Source: JAOAFX01 sp049700315 (lineage in GTDB: Bacteria > Hydrothermota > Tepidihabitantia > SM23-42 > JAOAFX01). From it: a stretch of DNA of 64,000 nt. The DNA is taken from assembly GCA_049700315.1 (NCBI GenBank), contig JBNAVN010000004.1, forward strand, positions 15,782 through 79,781, given 5' to 3'. Shown piece by piece: positions 51,518 to 59,577 of the stretch. How positions within the stretch are numbered: position 1 is the first letter of the stretch; every line of letters begins with the position of its first letter. A program made the position numbers and the translations under genes. The notes below the pieces were generated by a model. It saw only the letters and a list, made by a program, of their open reading frames with translations, did no database searches and was not told the origin of the DNA.

Positions 51518-52389
51518 TCTGCCCTCGGATGGGTTCTTCTGTAAATCTCCTTTAATCGCTTTGTTGTCAGATGGGTATAAATCTGAACGGTAGATAATGA
51601 CGCATGCCCTAACAATTCCTGGACCGCTCTCAAATCTGCACCATTTTCAAGAAGATGGGTTGCAAAGGTATGACGAATAATGTGCGGATTTGTTCCTGAA
51701 ATATCTGCGAGTGAAATCAAATACTTATGAACTATTCTCTGCAGAGAACGAGTAGTCAGACGACCACCACGGTGGTTTAGAAAGAGTGCATTCGTACATC
51801 TGGATTTGATCTGCTTACTTCTTTCTGTAAGATACTTGATAATTGTCTGGTGCGCAATTCTGCCCAGAGGCAAAATCCTTTCTTTCCTCCCCTTTCCCCT
51901 CACCTTCACTTCTTGCCTGTTGAAATCTATATCTTCCAGATTCAGACCTACAAGTTCACTTGCTCGCAAGCCACAGGAATACAATAGTTCCATTATTGCA
52001 CGGTCCCTCGTGTTACTGATATTGAATCCCTGTTTTATCTGTTCATAAGTTAAAAAACCAGGAAGGTGTTTCTTGGTCTTGGGTGTTTTTATGCCTGAGA
52101 CCGGATTTTCACTTATGATACCTAAATGTTTTAGGCTCCTGAAAAAGGTCTTTATCGTGGAAAGCTTTCTCGCTACACTGCGTGAATCAAATCCATATTT
52201 CAACAAGAAACTGATGTAATGGGATACTACATTTTTATCTACTATCGCAATCCCCTGTTCTCTCAGATATTCAAAAAATTTCACAAGATCAATTCGGTAA
52301 TTCCTGAGTGTATGGGTAGAATAATTCTTCTCCTTTTTGAGATAATTGATAAAATCATCAAGCTTAGCGCTGAGGTATTTCAATTCCAT
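51514..52389 (-). CDS. Tyrosine recombinase XerC/XerD
   Basis: The 291-residue site-specific recombinase probably resolves chromosome dimers. It has an N-terminal SAM-like core-binding domain (LDDFINYLKKEKNYSTHTLRNY). The catalytic domain shows Arg (SCGLRASELVGL), HxxR (HIIRHTFATHLL), the second His (LLGHASLS) and Tyr (VQIYTHL). I place the start at the ATG 52389. An upstream in-frame ATG (52443) lies across the promoter and would add 18 atypical residues. Confidence 0.92.
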   Translation of the reverse strand: MELKYLSAKLDDFINYLKKEKNYSTHTLRNYRIDLVKFFEYLREQGIAIVDKNVVSHYISFLLKYGFDSRSVARKLSTIKTFFRSLKHLGIISENPVSGIKTPKTKKHLPGFLTYEQIKQGFNISNTRDRAIMELLYSCGLRASELVGLNLEDIDFNRQEVKVRGKGRKERILPLGRIAHQTIIKYLTERSKQIKSRCTNALFLNHRGGRLTTRSLQRIVHKYLISLADISGTNPHIIRHTFATHLLENGADLRAVQELLGHASLSTVQIYTHLTTKRLKEIYRRTHPRAE

Positions 52390-52400
52390 AGTCTGCAATG

Positions 52401-52428
52401 ATTCTAATTGATTTTTTTCCGATGTCAA
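52401..52428 (-). promoter_or_regulatory. Promoter of the xerC operon
   Basis: On the minus strand: TTGACA (52423-52428), a 16-bp spacer and TAGAAT (52401-52406), then 11 nt to the ATG at 52389. Its -35 box is 3 bp from the -35 box of the divergent Lrp-domain gene. Confidence 0.7.
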
Positions 52429-52431
52429 GTA

Positions 52432-52459
52432 TTGACTATGCAACCGAAATAGTTATACT
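52432..52459 (+). promoter_or_regulatory. Promoter of the Lrp-domain gene
   Basis: TTGACT (52432-52437), a 16-bp spacer and TATACT (52454-52459). A short leader carries AAGGAGG (52468-52474) before the ATG at 52481. Confidence 0.72.
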
Positions 52460-52480
52460 CAAGAAAAAAGGAGGTATAAA

Positions 52481-52720
52481 ATGGTTGGTGCTTATCTTTT
52501 GATAAATACCGAGACCGGTTTAGAATCCGCGGTTGTGGATGCGTTAAACAAAATCAATGGTGTGAAAAATGCCCATGTCGTTACTGGACTGCATGATGCA
52601 ATATGTTATGTTGAAGGAAAAGACCTGGGCGAAGTCAAAAACATAATTGTATCAAAGGTCCGGGGCGTAAAAGGTATCCAGCGGACAGTAACCTGTATTG
52701 CCATTGATGTAAGCAAGTAA
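52481..52720 (+). CDS. Stand-alone Lrp/AsnC ligand-binding domain protein
   Basis: The 79-residue protein consists only of the ferredoxin-like RAM/AsnC effector domain (VGAYLLINTETGLESAVVDAL, then VTGLHDAICYVEGKD and VRGVKGIQRTVTCIAI). It has no DNA-binding helix. Such single-domain proteins may bind amino acids or modulate full-length Lrp regulators (one is encoded at 22388). A strong hairpin follows the stop. Confidence 0.88.
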   Translation: MVGAYLLINTETGLESAVVDALNKINGVKNAHVVTGLHDAICYVEGKDLGEVKNIIVSKVRGVKGIQRTVTCIAIDVSK

Positions 52721-52733
52721 TATCATCTGGTCA

Positions 52734-52765
52734 GTGAACCCCGACCATGAAAGGTCGGGGTTCAC
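52734..52765 (+). terminator. Terminator-like hairpin after the Lrp-domain gene
   Basis: GTGAACCCCGACC (52734-52746) pairs perfectly with GGTCGGGGTTCAC (52753-52765) around a 6-nt loop. The following T-tract is short (TTCTGTTT). Confidence 0.75.
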
Positions 52766-52792
52766 TTCTGTTTCATATACCTGACTCTACTC

Positions 52793-52820
52793 TTGACTTC
52801 CGAAATATCACACCTATAAT
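52793..52820 (+). promoter_or_regulatory. Promoter of the acyltransferase-acyl-CoA ligase operon
   Basis: TTGACT (52793-52798), a 16-bp spacer and TATAAT (52815-52820), then 8 nt (ATCAGGAG) to the ATG at 52829. Confidence 0.75.
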
Positions 52821-52828
52821 ATCAGGAG

Positions 52829-53977
52829 ATGAAACTGCTTTCTTTTAACAAATATCTGCTTGATGTTGCAAAACGAACACCACCTGAACGTGACCGCTAT
52901 GTAGATTTTTTGAGGGCATGCAGTATCATTGTCGTGGTTTTGGGACATTGGCTGAGCGCTGTTGTAATCAAAAGTGATACTGGAATCAGAATCTACAATG
53001 CAGTCGGAATGATTTCGGGAATGTGGCTAATCACCTGGGTATTACAGGTAATGCCCCTTTTCTTCTTTGTCGGCGGTTTTTCAAATGCCCGCGCTCTGAA
53101 TGTATTGAAAAATAAAGGAAAATCAATTCGCACATTCTACACAAAGCGCGCAATAAGATTGCTCAAGCCAACCATTGTTTTTCTGCTCATCTGGATTCTT
53201 ATTATTGCCCTTTTGATTCTTCTTCTGCCTGATTGGAAAACATACAAGAGCGCGATAATTGCGACGGTTGGCCCTTTGTGGTTCCTTGCCGTCTATCTAT
53301 TTGTAACATTAATTGCGCCATTTATGCTGAAATTGCACAGAATGCGCAAAGCAATAATCCCTTTGATTTTGATGGTCTTGACTGCGGGTACAGATTTCAT
53401 CCGTTTCAAATTTGGTATCCCCTGGATTGCCTGGCTGAATGTTGGTTTTGTATGGGTCTTCGTACACCAACTCGGCTTTTTCTATGAAGACGACACACTT
53501 GTAAATTTATCTTTGAGCAGAAAAACAATCATTGCCATCATCGGACTTGTTGGACTTATTATTTTGACAAATCTTGGTATTTATCCAAGAAGTATGATTG
53601 GAACAGGATTTGAGAAAATTTCAAATATGAATCCGCCGACTCTATGTATTGTTATGCTTTCTCTGTGGCTTATTGGAATAGCAATGCTTCTGAGAAAAAG
53701 AATAAATCTGTGGCTCGATAGAACAGGTCCCTGGATTTTGGTAATCTTTGCGAATACGGTGATTATGACTCTCTACCTCTGGCATCTCACTGCCTTTACA
53801 ATTGCCTTTCTCATACTTCATCAGTTTGGACTGGGATATCATACAATTGACAACATAAAAATCTGGTGGTTAGAGAGGCCGGCATGGATTATCATTCCCG
53901 GCATCATCCTTATAGGTTTTATCAATATCTTTGGCAGATTTGAATCATCAGGTATTGAAAAAGGAGAGAAAAGATGA
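52829..53977 (+). CDS. Acyltransferase 3 family membrane protein
   Basis: The 382-residue integral membrane protein has about ten segments. The N-terminal family pattern is RYVDFLRACSIIVVVLGHW, including the conserved R and H. Acyltransferase_3/OafA proteins move acyl groups onto sugars or lipids at the cell surface. It overlaps the acyl-CoA ligase start by 4 bp, which could supply activated acyl chains. Confidence 0.85.
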   Translation: MKLLSFNKYLLDVAKRTPPERDRYVDFLRACSIIVVVLGHWLSAVVIKSDTGIRIYNAVGMISGMWLITWVLQVMPLFFFVGGFSNARALNVLKNKGKSIRTFYTKRAIRLLKPTIVFLLIWILIIALLILLLPDWKTYKSAIIATVGPLWFLAVYLFVTLIAPFMLKLHRMRKAIIPLILMVLTAGTDFIRFKFGIPWIAWLNVGFVWVFVHQLGFFYEDDTLVNLSLSRKTIIAIIGLVGLIILTNLGIYPRSMIGTGFEKISNMNPPTLCIVMLSLWLIGIAMLLRKRINLWLDRTGPWILVIFANTVIMTLYLWHLTAFTIAFLILHQFGLGYHTIDNIKIWWLERPAWIIIPGIILIGFINIFGRFESSGIEKGEKR

Positions 53978-55773
53978 ATTCAATTTATGACGCATTTGTA
54001 GCATCAGTGAGGAAATACCCTGACTTTACTGCCCTGCAATACAAGAGGGAAGGAATCTGGCAAACAATGTCTTATCAAAAACTGGCAGGTAACATAACTA
54101 ACCTTGCCAGCGCACTTATCAATATGGGAGTAAAGAAAGGAGATAAAGTTGCCATTCTCTCTTACAATCGGCCAGAATGGGCAATTACCGATTTAGCAGC
54201 GCTTGCAATCGGTTGTATTGTCGTACCAATATATCACATACCAGGACATTATCTGCCAGCAGAGTATGTTCTCTATATCTTGAACGATGCTGGTGCAAAA
54301 ATCCTTTTTATAGAAAATGAGAAATCATACCGAAGAATTGAACCGATCCTGAAGGATGCGAAGTATTTAACCCATATCGTTTTCTTTGACAATCCTGAGA
54401 AACTTGAAGCAAAGTATGCACTCCTCACAAACCTAATGAAGAAAACCAGTGTCCTTACTCAATATGAACCACCTAATGGTGAAGACATCGCTACGATAGT
54501 TTATACCTCAGGAACAACCGGTGAGCCAAAAGGAGTAATGCTTACACACAATAATATCCTTTCTAATGTTTATTGTGCAGCAGACAGGTTTCATTTCACC
54601 TCAAATGACGCTGTAATTTCTTACTTGCCTCTCGCCCATATGTTTGAAAGGACCTGCAATTACTACACGGTCCTGATTAACGGTGGTAGAATCGGATATG
54701 CACAGGATTTCAAGACCGTTGCAGAGGATGCCGAAGAAATTAAGCCAACCCTTTTGCTTGCAACCCCCCGTGTTATTGAGATTGCGTTCAACACTGCAGT
54801 TCAGAAGGTTGAAGGTAGTTCACCACTCAAAAAGGGGATGGTTTTATCCGCAGTAAAGAATCTAAATGAATATGCAAATCTAAGATATAAAAAGAAACCA
54901 ATTCCAATGTGGTTAAAGTTAAAATGTAGCATTTATAATAAACTTGTGGCAAGCAAATTCAGGGCACTCGGCGGTGGGAAAATAAGGGCAATCATCGTAG
55001 GCGGTGCACCTTTAAACAGACAGATTGCAAAGATATTGTATATCTTTGGATTCAACATTGTTGAAGGTTACGGTTTAACAGAAACCTCGCCCTGTGTTGC
55101 CTGTTGCACAGTGGAAGATAATCGGCTTGGCACCGTCGGAAAACCATTTGATAAAGTGGAAATAAAGATTGGCGAAAACAATGAAATCCTTGTGCGCGGT
55201 CCTAATGTAATGAAAGGATATCTTAACAAACCCGAAGAAACTGCAAAGGCAATTGATAAAGATGGCTGGTTTCATACGGGTGACGAAGGCAAATTTGATG
55301 AACAGGGTAATTTGGTGATAACCGGTCGTATAAAAGAGATAATCGTGACTTCAGGTGGGAAAAAGATTGCACCAGTACCTATTGAGGCTAAATTGACTGC
55401 ACGCAATTATATTGAACAAGCAGTGCTCTGTGGTGATAAGCGAAATTATATTACTGCCCTGATTGTACCTGACAGGCAAGCCGTGGAAAAATATGCTGAA
55501 AAAAGAAATATTCAATATTCTGATTACCCTGCATTGCTGAAAATTGCAGAAATCAAAGAATTACTAAAGAGCGAAGTCGCAGAAATAAATGAAACTCTTG
55601 CCCAATTTGAGAAAATCCGAGCGTTCTTGTTGTTACCTGAGACTTTTACTGTGGAAAATGGTTTACTCACAGCAACTCTGAAACTGAGACGAAATAAAAT
55701 CGCTGAGAAATACGCTGCATTCATTGATATGATGTATAAGAAGGAAAGTTCTAATGAATTTGTCTGTATATAG
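53974..55773 (+). CDS. AMP-dependent long-chain fatty-acid--CoA ligase
   Basis: This 599-residue ANL-superfamily enzyme activates fatty acids with ATP and CoA. Core motifs are YTSGTTGEPKGVMLTHNN (P-loop-like), VEGYGLTETSPCV and DGWFHTGDEGKFDEQGNLVITGRIKEII. The length fits the FAA1/long-chain type. Its start codon overlaps the acyltransferase stop (ATGA). It probably feeds lipid synthesis or the acyltransferase next to it. Confidence 0.92.
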   Translation: MNSIYDAFVASVRKYPDFTALQYKREGIWQTMSYQKLAGNITNLASALINMGVKKGDKVAILSYNRPEWAITDLAALAIGCIVVPIYHIPGHYLPAEYVLYILNDAGAKILFIENEKSYRRIEPILKDAKYLTHIVFFDNPEKLEAKYALLTNLMKKTSVLTQYEPPNGEDIATIVYTSGTTGEPKGVMLTHNNILSNVYCAADRFHFTSNDAVISYLPLAHMFERTCNYYTVLINGGRIGYAQDFKTVAEDAEEIKPTLLLATPRVIEIAFNTAVQKVEGSSPLKKGMVLSAVKNLNEYANLRYKKKPIPMWLKLKCSIYNKLVASKFRALGGGKIRAIIVGGAPLNRQIAKILYIFGFNIVEGYGLTETSPCVACCTVEDNRLGTVGKPFDKVEIKIGENNEILVRGPNVMKGYLNKPEETAKAIDKDGWFHTGDEGKFDEQGNLVITGRIKEIIVTSGGKKIAPVPIEAKLTARNYIEQAVLCGDKRNYITALIVPDRQAVEKYAEKRNIQYSDYPALLKIAEIKELLKSEVAEINETLAQFEKIRAFLLLPETFTVENGLLTATLKLRRNKIAEKYAAFIDMMYKKESSNEFVCI

Positions 55774-55791
55774 TTCCTAACTATGTAAATA

Positions 55792-56472
55792 TTATTTCCA
55801 CAGGTGGTATATTACCAGCAGAGCAAGATCATTGATCAAAGCATGGCTCACAATGCAACCAATGATACTTCTGCCACTGTGCCTTAAGACTGCAAAGAAA
55901 ATGCCGGCAATGAAGGCACCTGTGATTCCGGCAAACCACATAACAAGGGCCAGGAGACTAATTCCTATCCGAAAATTTGAACTTACAACCTTCAAGGCAG
56001 GAACAATATGCCACAGAGCAAATAGAAGACTCGTTATGATGAAAGTTTTCCTTAAAGAATATTTTTTTATTAGATAACCATAACACATTCCCCTGAAAAG
56101 ATTTTCTTCAAAAAATGCAGTTCCAAGCGGAATCCGTATGAGCAAACGATAAAGTAGCTGATTTGTAGAGCCAATATCAATCTGCGGTGCCTTTATGTTG
56201 ATCCCCAATTTTGGAAACAGATACAACAAGAATATAAAAACAAGCAATGTAACGCTGGAAAATAGCAATCCAAGAACCAAACTGCGAAATGTGGATTTTG
56301 GTCCATAGCCAAAATCATCAAGATTCAGTTTAAGATATTTATAAGTGATTATAAATAAAATAATGAGAATAAGAAGATTGAACCATACATAGATTTTTGA
56401 ATGTAAATCTGAAGGAATAAGATTGATAACATTATTGTAAATTGCCAGAAAGAAAAAGAGAAAATAGTTCAT
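55792..56472 (-). CDS. CPBP-family intramembrane metalloprotease
   Basis: The 226-residue membrane protein has about seven hydrophobic segments. The CPBP (Abi/CAAX protease-like) motifs are EENLFRG (EExxxR) and ALWHIVPA (second motif with His), plus a later HALIND. It lies 6 bp after the AmrS-type gene and may be co-transcribed with it. The substrate is unknown. Confidence 0.82.
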   Translation of the reverse strand: MNYFLFFFLAIYNNVINLIPSDLHSKIYVWFNLLILIILFIITYKYLKLNLDDFGYGPKSTFRSLVLGLLFSSVTLLVFIFLLYLFPKLGINIKAPQIDIGSTNQLLYRLLIRIPLGTAFFEENLFRGMCYGYLIKKYSLRKTFIITSLLFALWHIVPALKVVSSNFRIGISLLALVMWFAGITGAFIAGIFFAVLRHSGRSIIGCIVSHALINDLALLVIYHLWK

Positions 56473-56478
56473 AATAAG

Positions 56479-57627
56479 TTATTGCCATCTCCCTGGAATT
56501 TCCTTATTGCAGAATTTGCATTTTCCTCTTTCAATATTCATTTGCAGAATATCATAGCCCCTTCTTTCAATGAGCACTTTTTTGCATTTTGGACAGTGTG
56601 TACTTTCTTCTTTGATCCCCGGCACATTCCCGACATAAATATACAACAAGCCTGTTTTCTTTGCAATCTGTGCTGCCTTTTGAAGTTTCTCAAGGGGTGT
56701 CGGTGGTAAATTCAACAATTTGTATTGCGGATAGAATCTTGAAAAGTGCACAGGAACATCTCTGCCGAGTTCATCCCTTATCCATTCACACATCTTTTTT
56801 ATCATTTTTTCATCATCGTTTTTATAAGGAATGATTAGATTTGTAATCTCAAGCCACACACCATTCTTTTTGAGTGTCTTGAGTGTATCAAGGACCGGTT
56901 GCAGTGTACCACCAGTGATATCTTTGTAGAAATCTTCACTGAATCCTTTCAGGTCTACATTAGCACCATCAAGATAAGGAATCAATTCTTCAAGCGGCTC
57001 TTGATTAAGATAACCATTTGAATGGTACATATTGAGTATGCCATTTTTATGTGCCAACTTCGCAATGTCTAACATATATTCATAAAAGATTGAGGGTTCT
57101 GTATAGGTATAAGCAATGGTCGGAGTTCTGTATTGTAATGCCAGTTCAACCACTTTTGCCGGAGACATTTCAAGGTTATCCGTCTGCTCAGGGCTTGCCT
57201 GTGAAATCTCCCAATTCTGACAATTTTTGCAGGCAAAATTGCATCCTGCAGTTGCCAGGGAAAGTGCGGTTGTACCCGGCAAGAAATGGAATAATGGTTT
57301 CTTCTCTATGGGATCAATGTGGAGTGCGCAGGGGTTTGAATGAACAAGTGTGTAATAATCACCTTTGATATTCTTCCTCGCACGACAGAATCCTTTGTTA
57401 CCATCTGGAACAACACACGCCCTTGGACAAAGATTACATTTGACTTTGTTGCCATCTAACTTTTTGTAATATAACGCAGGCGTCAGTTTGAAATAACCAG
57501 TCTTTGTTTTCAACTCTTCCGCACTCAGTTTCCTTAGAATGTCTTTTGAGAATAGGGCACCGAGTACAATCAGTCCTAAATCTCTTAAGAACTGCCTTCT
57601 GGATATTGCCTGCTCAAGGAAAAGCAT
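56479..57627 (-). CDS. AmmeMemoRadiSam-type radical SAM enzyme with a twin-arginine-like N-terminus
   Basis: The 382-residue radical SAM protein carries CNFACKNCQNWEIS as its 4Fe-4S motif. It also has the AmrS/PflA-like pattern (CNLCPRACVVPDGNKGFC, CALHIDPIEKKPLFHFLPG, YTYTEPSIFYEYMLD). C-terminal CPKC/CKFC pairs form a probable zinc ribbon. The N-terminus has SRRQFLRDLG followed by a hydrophobic run, a Tat-like signal. This suggests the folded iron-sulfur enzyme is exported or membrane-anchored. The Memo and AMMECR1 partners are not in this window. Confidence 0.87.
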   Translation of the reverse strand: MLFLEQAISRRQFLRDLGLIVLGALFSKDILRKLSAEELKTKTGYFKLTPALYYKKLDGNKVKCNLCPRACVVPDGNKGFCRARKNIKGDYYTLVHSNPCALHIDPIEKKPLFHFLPGTTALSLATAGCNFACKNCQNWEISQASPEQTDNLEMSPAKVVELALQYRTPTIAYTYTEPSIFYEYMLDIAKLAHKNGILNMYHSNGYLNQEPLEELIPYLDGANVDLKGFSEDFYKDITGGTLQPVLDTLKTLKKNGVWLEITNLIIPYKNDDEKMIKKMCEWIRDELGRDVPVHFSRFYPQYKLLNLPPTPLEKLQKAAQIAKKTGLLYIYVGNVPGIKEESTHCPKCKKVLIERRGYDILQMNIERGKCKFCNKEIPGRWQ

Positions 57628-57632
57628 TGAGT

Positions 57633-57660
57633 ATTATAATGAACAATTTTCTTATGTCAA
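57633..57660 (-). promoter_or_regulatory. Leaderless promoter of the AmrS-type gene
   Basis: On the minus strand: TTGACA (57655-57660), a 16-bp spacer and TATAAT (57633-57638), then 5 nt to the ATG at 57627. The interval 57661-57830 holds no gene or clear structure. Confidence 0.75.
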
Positions 57661-57830
57661 TCTGAAAATTGCCCTCGCCAACTGAACACCCACCCATCTG
57701 ACTGCCAACCACTGACTACATACTCCTGCTACTTACTGTCCACTATGTACTACTTGATGAACTACCTGATCAACAAATCTTCACATCCACCATCCTTTCT
57801 AAAAGGCTTACGGCTTAACTCCATATCCAA

Positions 57831-57858
57831 TTGACAATCCTGAAGTCTTAAGTATAAT
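57831..57858 (+). promoter_or_regulatory. Leaderless promoter of the secreted tail-protein gene
   Basis: TTGACA (57831-57836), a 16-bp spacer and TATAAT (57853-57858), then 5 nt to the ATG at 57864. Confidence 0.75.
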
Positions 57859-57863
57859 ATTCT

Positions 57864-59009
57864 ATGGTCAAATTAGAAAAAGTACTATTTATCATTTTGA
57901 CCTCTTTTTCCATACTATCATTTGCAAATGGATTAGAATGCAATTTTGTTCCCGGTACCGGGGCGAAAAACTTTCTATCTAAATCTCACGAAAATGTTTC
58001 AAGAATGCCTGGTCTTCCAATTGTGTGCACAACTGACTCAATCCCTGCGCCGCCCGGTGAAATGAAAATGGGGCTCACTGAACAGGATGAATTTCTCTGG
58101 ATCTTTACCAATACTACAAATTCATATTCCACTTTTTATAAAATTAGAAAAATTGATGGCTCAATTATCCGTCAATTCAATTTTCCTGATACTTCAACAA
58201 GATACAATATTGGGTTGACTATGATTAATAATCATCTTTACACAAGTGAATTTTTTCCTGCTCAAGGAAACGTTCATATTCTTGATACATTGGGAAATCT
58301 TATCAGGACTTTCAACACCGGGTATGATACAAGGGGACTTGCCTGGGATGGACATAATTTATGGACGACTGAAGCAGACTCACAATCAATTCTAAAAATG
58401 GATACACTTGGCAATGTTCTGGGAATTTATAGAAATAATGGAACCATTCAGTGGTTTATGGACATTACCTGGGATGACTGTGACAGTACGGTCTGGGCAA
58501 ATGATGATGCCTTTGCACTGGACATAAAAGAGCTATCAGTTGCCTCATCACCTTTTAATATGATTCAGAATTTTGACCACCCCTGTGCTGAGACCGATAT
58601 CCCTGAGGGGATAACATATTCTTCTGAAGCAGATGGTGGTTATTTATACACAAGTGCAGCCTATTCTCCATTTATCTGGAAAATAAGAATTCATGACGGG
58701 AGGATTGCTGAAAATGATGAAAGATACTACAAAAAATGCAGATTTGGTCCAATTACACCAACCATATTTTCTGAACAACTACTGATTTACTATGAAATTT
58801 TTGAACCGCAGGATATTCAATTGAATGTTTACGGAATTGACGGCAGAAATTTGTGTCAGATCATAAAAGGTCGTGTAAGTACGGGCAAACATCAAGTCTT
58901 ATTGAACAGCAGAGACTCCAATTACAAACCATTGCCGCCGGGAATTTACTTTGTCAGATTTGAATCAAAGAATTACAAAGCAGTAGAAAAAATAATAAAA
59001 ATAGAGTAA
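57864..59009 (+). CDS. Secreted beta-propeller-like protein with sorting tail
   Basis: The 381-residue protein has a signal peptide (residues 1-22, LFIILTSFSILSFANG). The middle contains repeated strand patterns (GTTDSQSILKMDTLGNVLG-like blades and VHILDTLGNLIRTFNTG), suggesting a beta-propeller related to glutamine cyclotransferase or NHL. The last 75 residues form a type IX-like sorting domain (LNVYGIDGRNLCQIIKG, PPGIYFVRFESKNYKAVEKI). The precise function is unknown. It ends 1 bp before the convergent cvpA gene. Confidence 0.72.
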   Translation: MVKLEKVLFIILTSFSILSFANGLECNFVPGTGAKNFLSKSHENVSRMPGLPIVCTTDSIPAPPGEMKMGLTEQDEFLWIFTNTTNSYSTFYKIRKIDGSIIRQFNFPDTSTRYNIGLTMINNHLYTSEFFPAQGNVHILDTLGNLIRTFNTGYDTRGLAWDGHNLWTTEADSQSILKMDTLGNVLGIYRNNGTIQWFMDITWDDCDSTVWANDDAFALDIKELSVASSPFNMIQNFDHPCAETDIPEGITYSSEADGGYLYTSAAYSPFIWKIRIHDGRIAENDERYYKKCRFGPITPTIFSEQLLIYYEIFEPQDIQLNVYGIDGRNLCQIIKGRVSTGKHQVLLNSRDSNYKPLPPGIYFVRFESKNYKAVEKIIKIE

Positions 59010-59010
59010 A

Positions 59011-59508
59011 TTATCTATCTGAAATATCAAACACCTCAACAACTTCTTTTTTCCCGACAGTTTTCTTTATCCACTTATACCATTTTTCAGGAAGTGCCTG
59101 GCTCACAGATACTCCGCTCTTCAGGATTATTGGCGCAATTTCACATTTTTCAAGTGTGCTCTGTTTATTCAAAAGAAAGAGTAAAAGTAGAAACACAAAG
59201 CAGAAAAATATTCCTTTGACAAATCCTAAGGCTCCACCCATCAGTCTGTCCATTATACCCAGGGGTGTTAAATGAATAATCTTTGAGATTATCCTGCCAA
59301 CAATGGAGATGACAATGACCGTACCAATGAATATCAATAAGAAACCAAAGAATCGAGCCATTTTTAATTTTTCTGCATATTCAATTGCAAGAAAAATTCC
59401 GGCCAATATCCCGGCCAGATCAAAAATGCCCCTGATAAACCCGGAGATTAGCCCCTGAACAATCAAACTGAGAATAATAATGAGTATGACAATGTCAATC
59501 CAGCACAT
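59011..59508 (-). CDS. CvpA family membrane protein
   Basis: The 165-residue protein has four membrane segments and the CvpA pattern (WIDIVILIIILSLIVQGLISGFIRG, then GRIISKIIHLTPLGIMDRLMGGALGFVKGIF). The family was named after colicin V production and is linked to envelope maintenance. It is leaderless and shares its upstream region with the divergent PAS-GAF-HD-GYP gene. Confidence 0.87.
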   Translation of the reverse strand: MCWIDIVILIIILSLIVQGLISGFIRGIFDLAGILAGIFLAIEYAEKLKMARFFGFLLIFIGTVIVISIVGRIISKIIHLTPLGIMDRLMGGALGFVKGIFFCFVFLLLLFLLNKQSTLEKCEIAPIILKSGVSVSQALPEKWYKWIKKTVGKKEVVEVFDISDR

Positions 59509-59514
59509 ATAGAC

Positions 59515-59542
59515 ATTATAGATATTTTCAGTGTTGTGTCAA
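59515..59542 (-). promoter_or_regulatory. Leaderless promoter of cvpA
   Basis: On the minus strand: TTGACA (59537-59542), a 16-bp spacer and TATAAT (59515-59520), then 6 nt to the ATG at 59508. Its -35 box is 2 bp from that of the divergent gene. Confidence 0.75.
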
Positions 59543-59544
59543 TC

Positions 59545-59572
59545 TTGACATACTTCAGTATTTGTTTATAAT
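59545..59572 (+). promoter_or_regulatory. Leaderless promoter of the PAS-GAF-HD-GYP gene
   Basis: TTGACA (59545-59550), a 16-bp spacer and TATAAT (59567-59572), then 5 nt to the ATG at 59578. Confidence 0.78.
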
Positions 59573-59577
59573 AAACA

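Noticed and set aside
52390..52443. Longer N-terminus for xerC
   Set aside because: It would translate the promoter; homology starts at MELKY.
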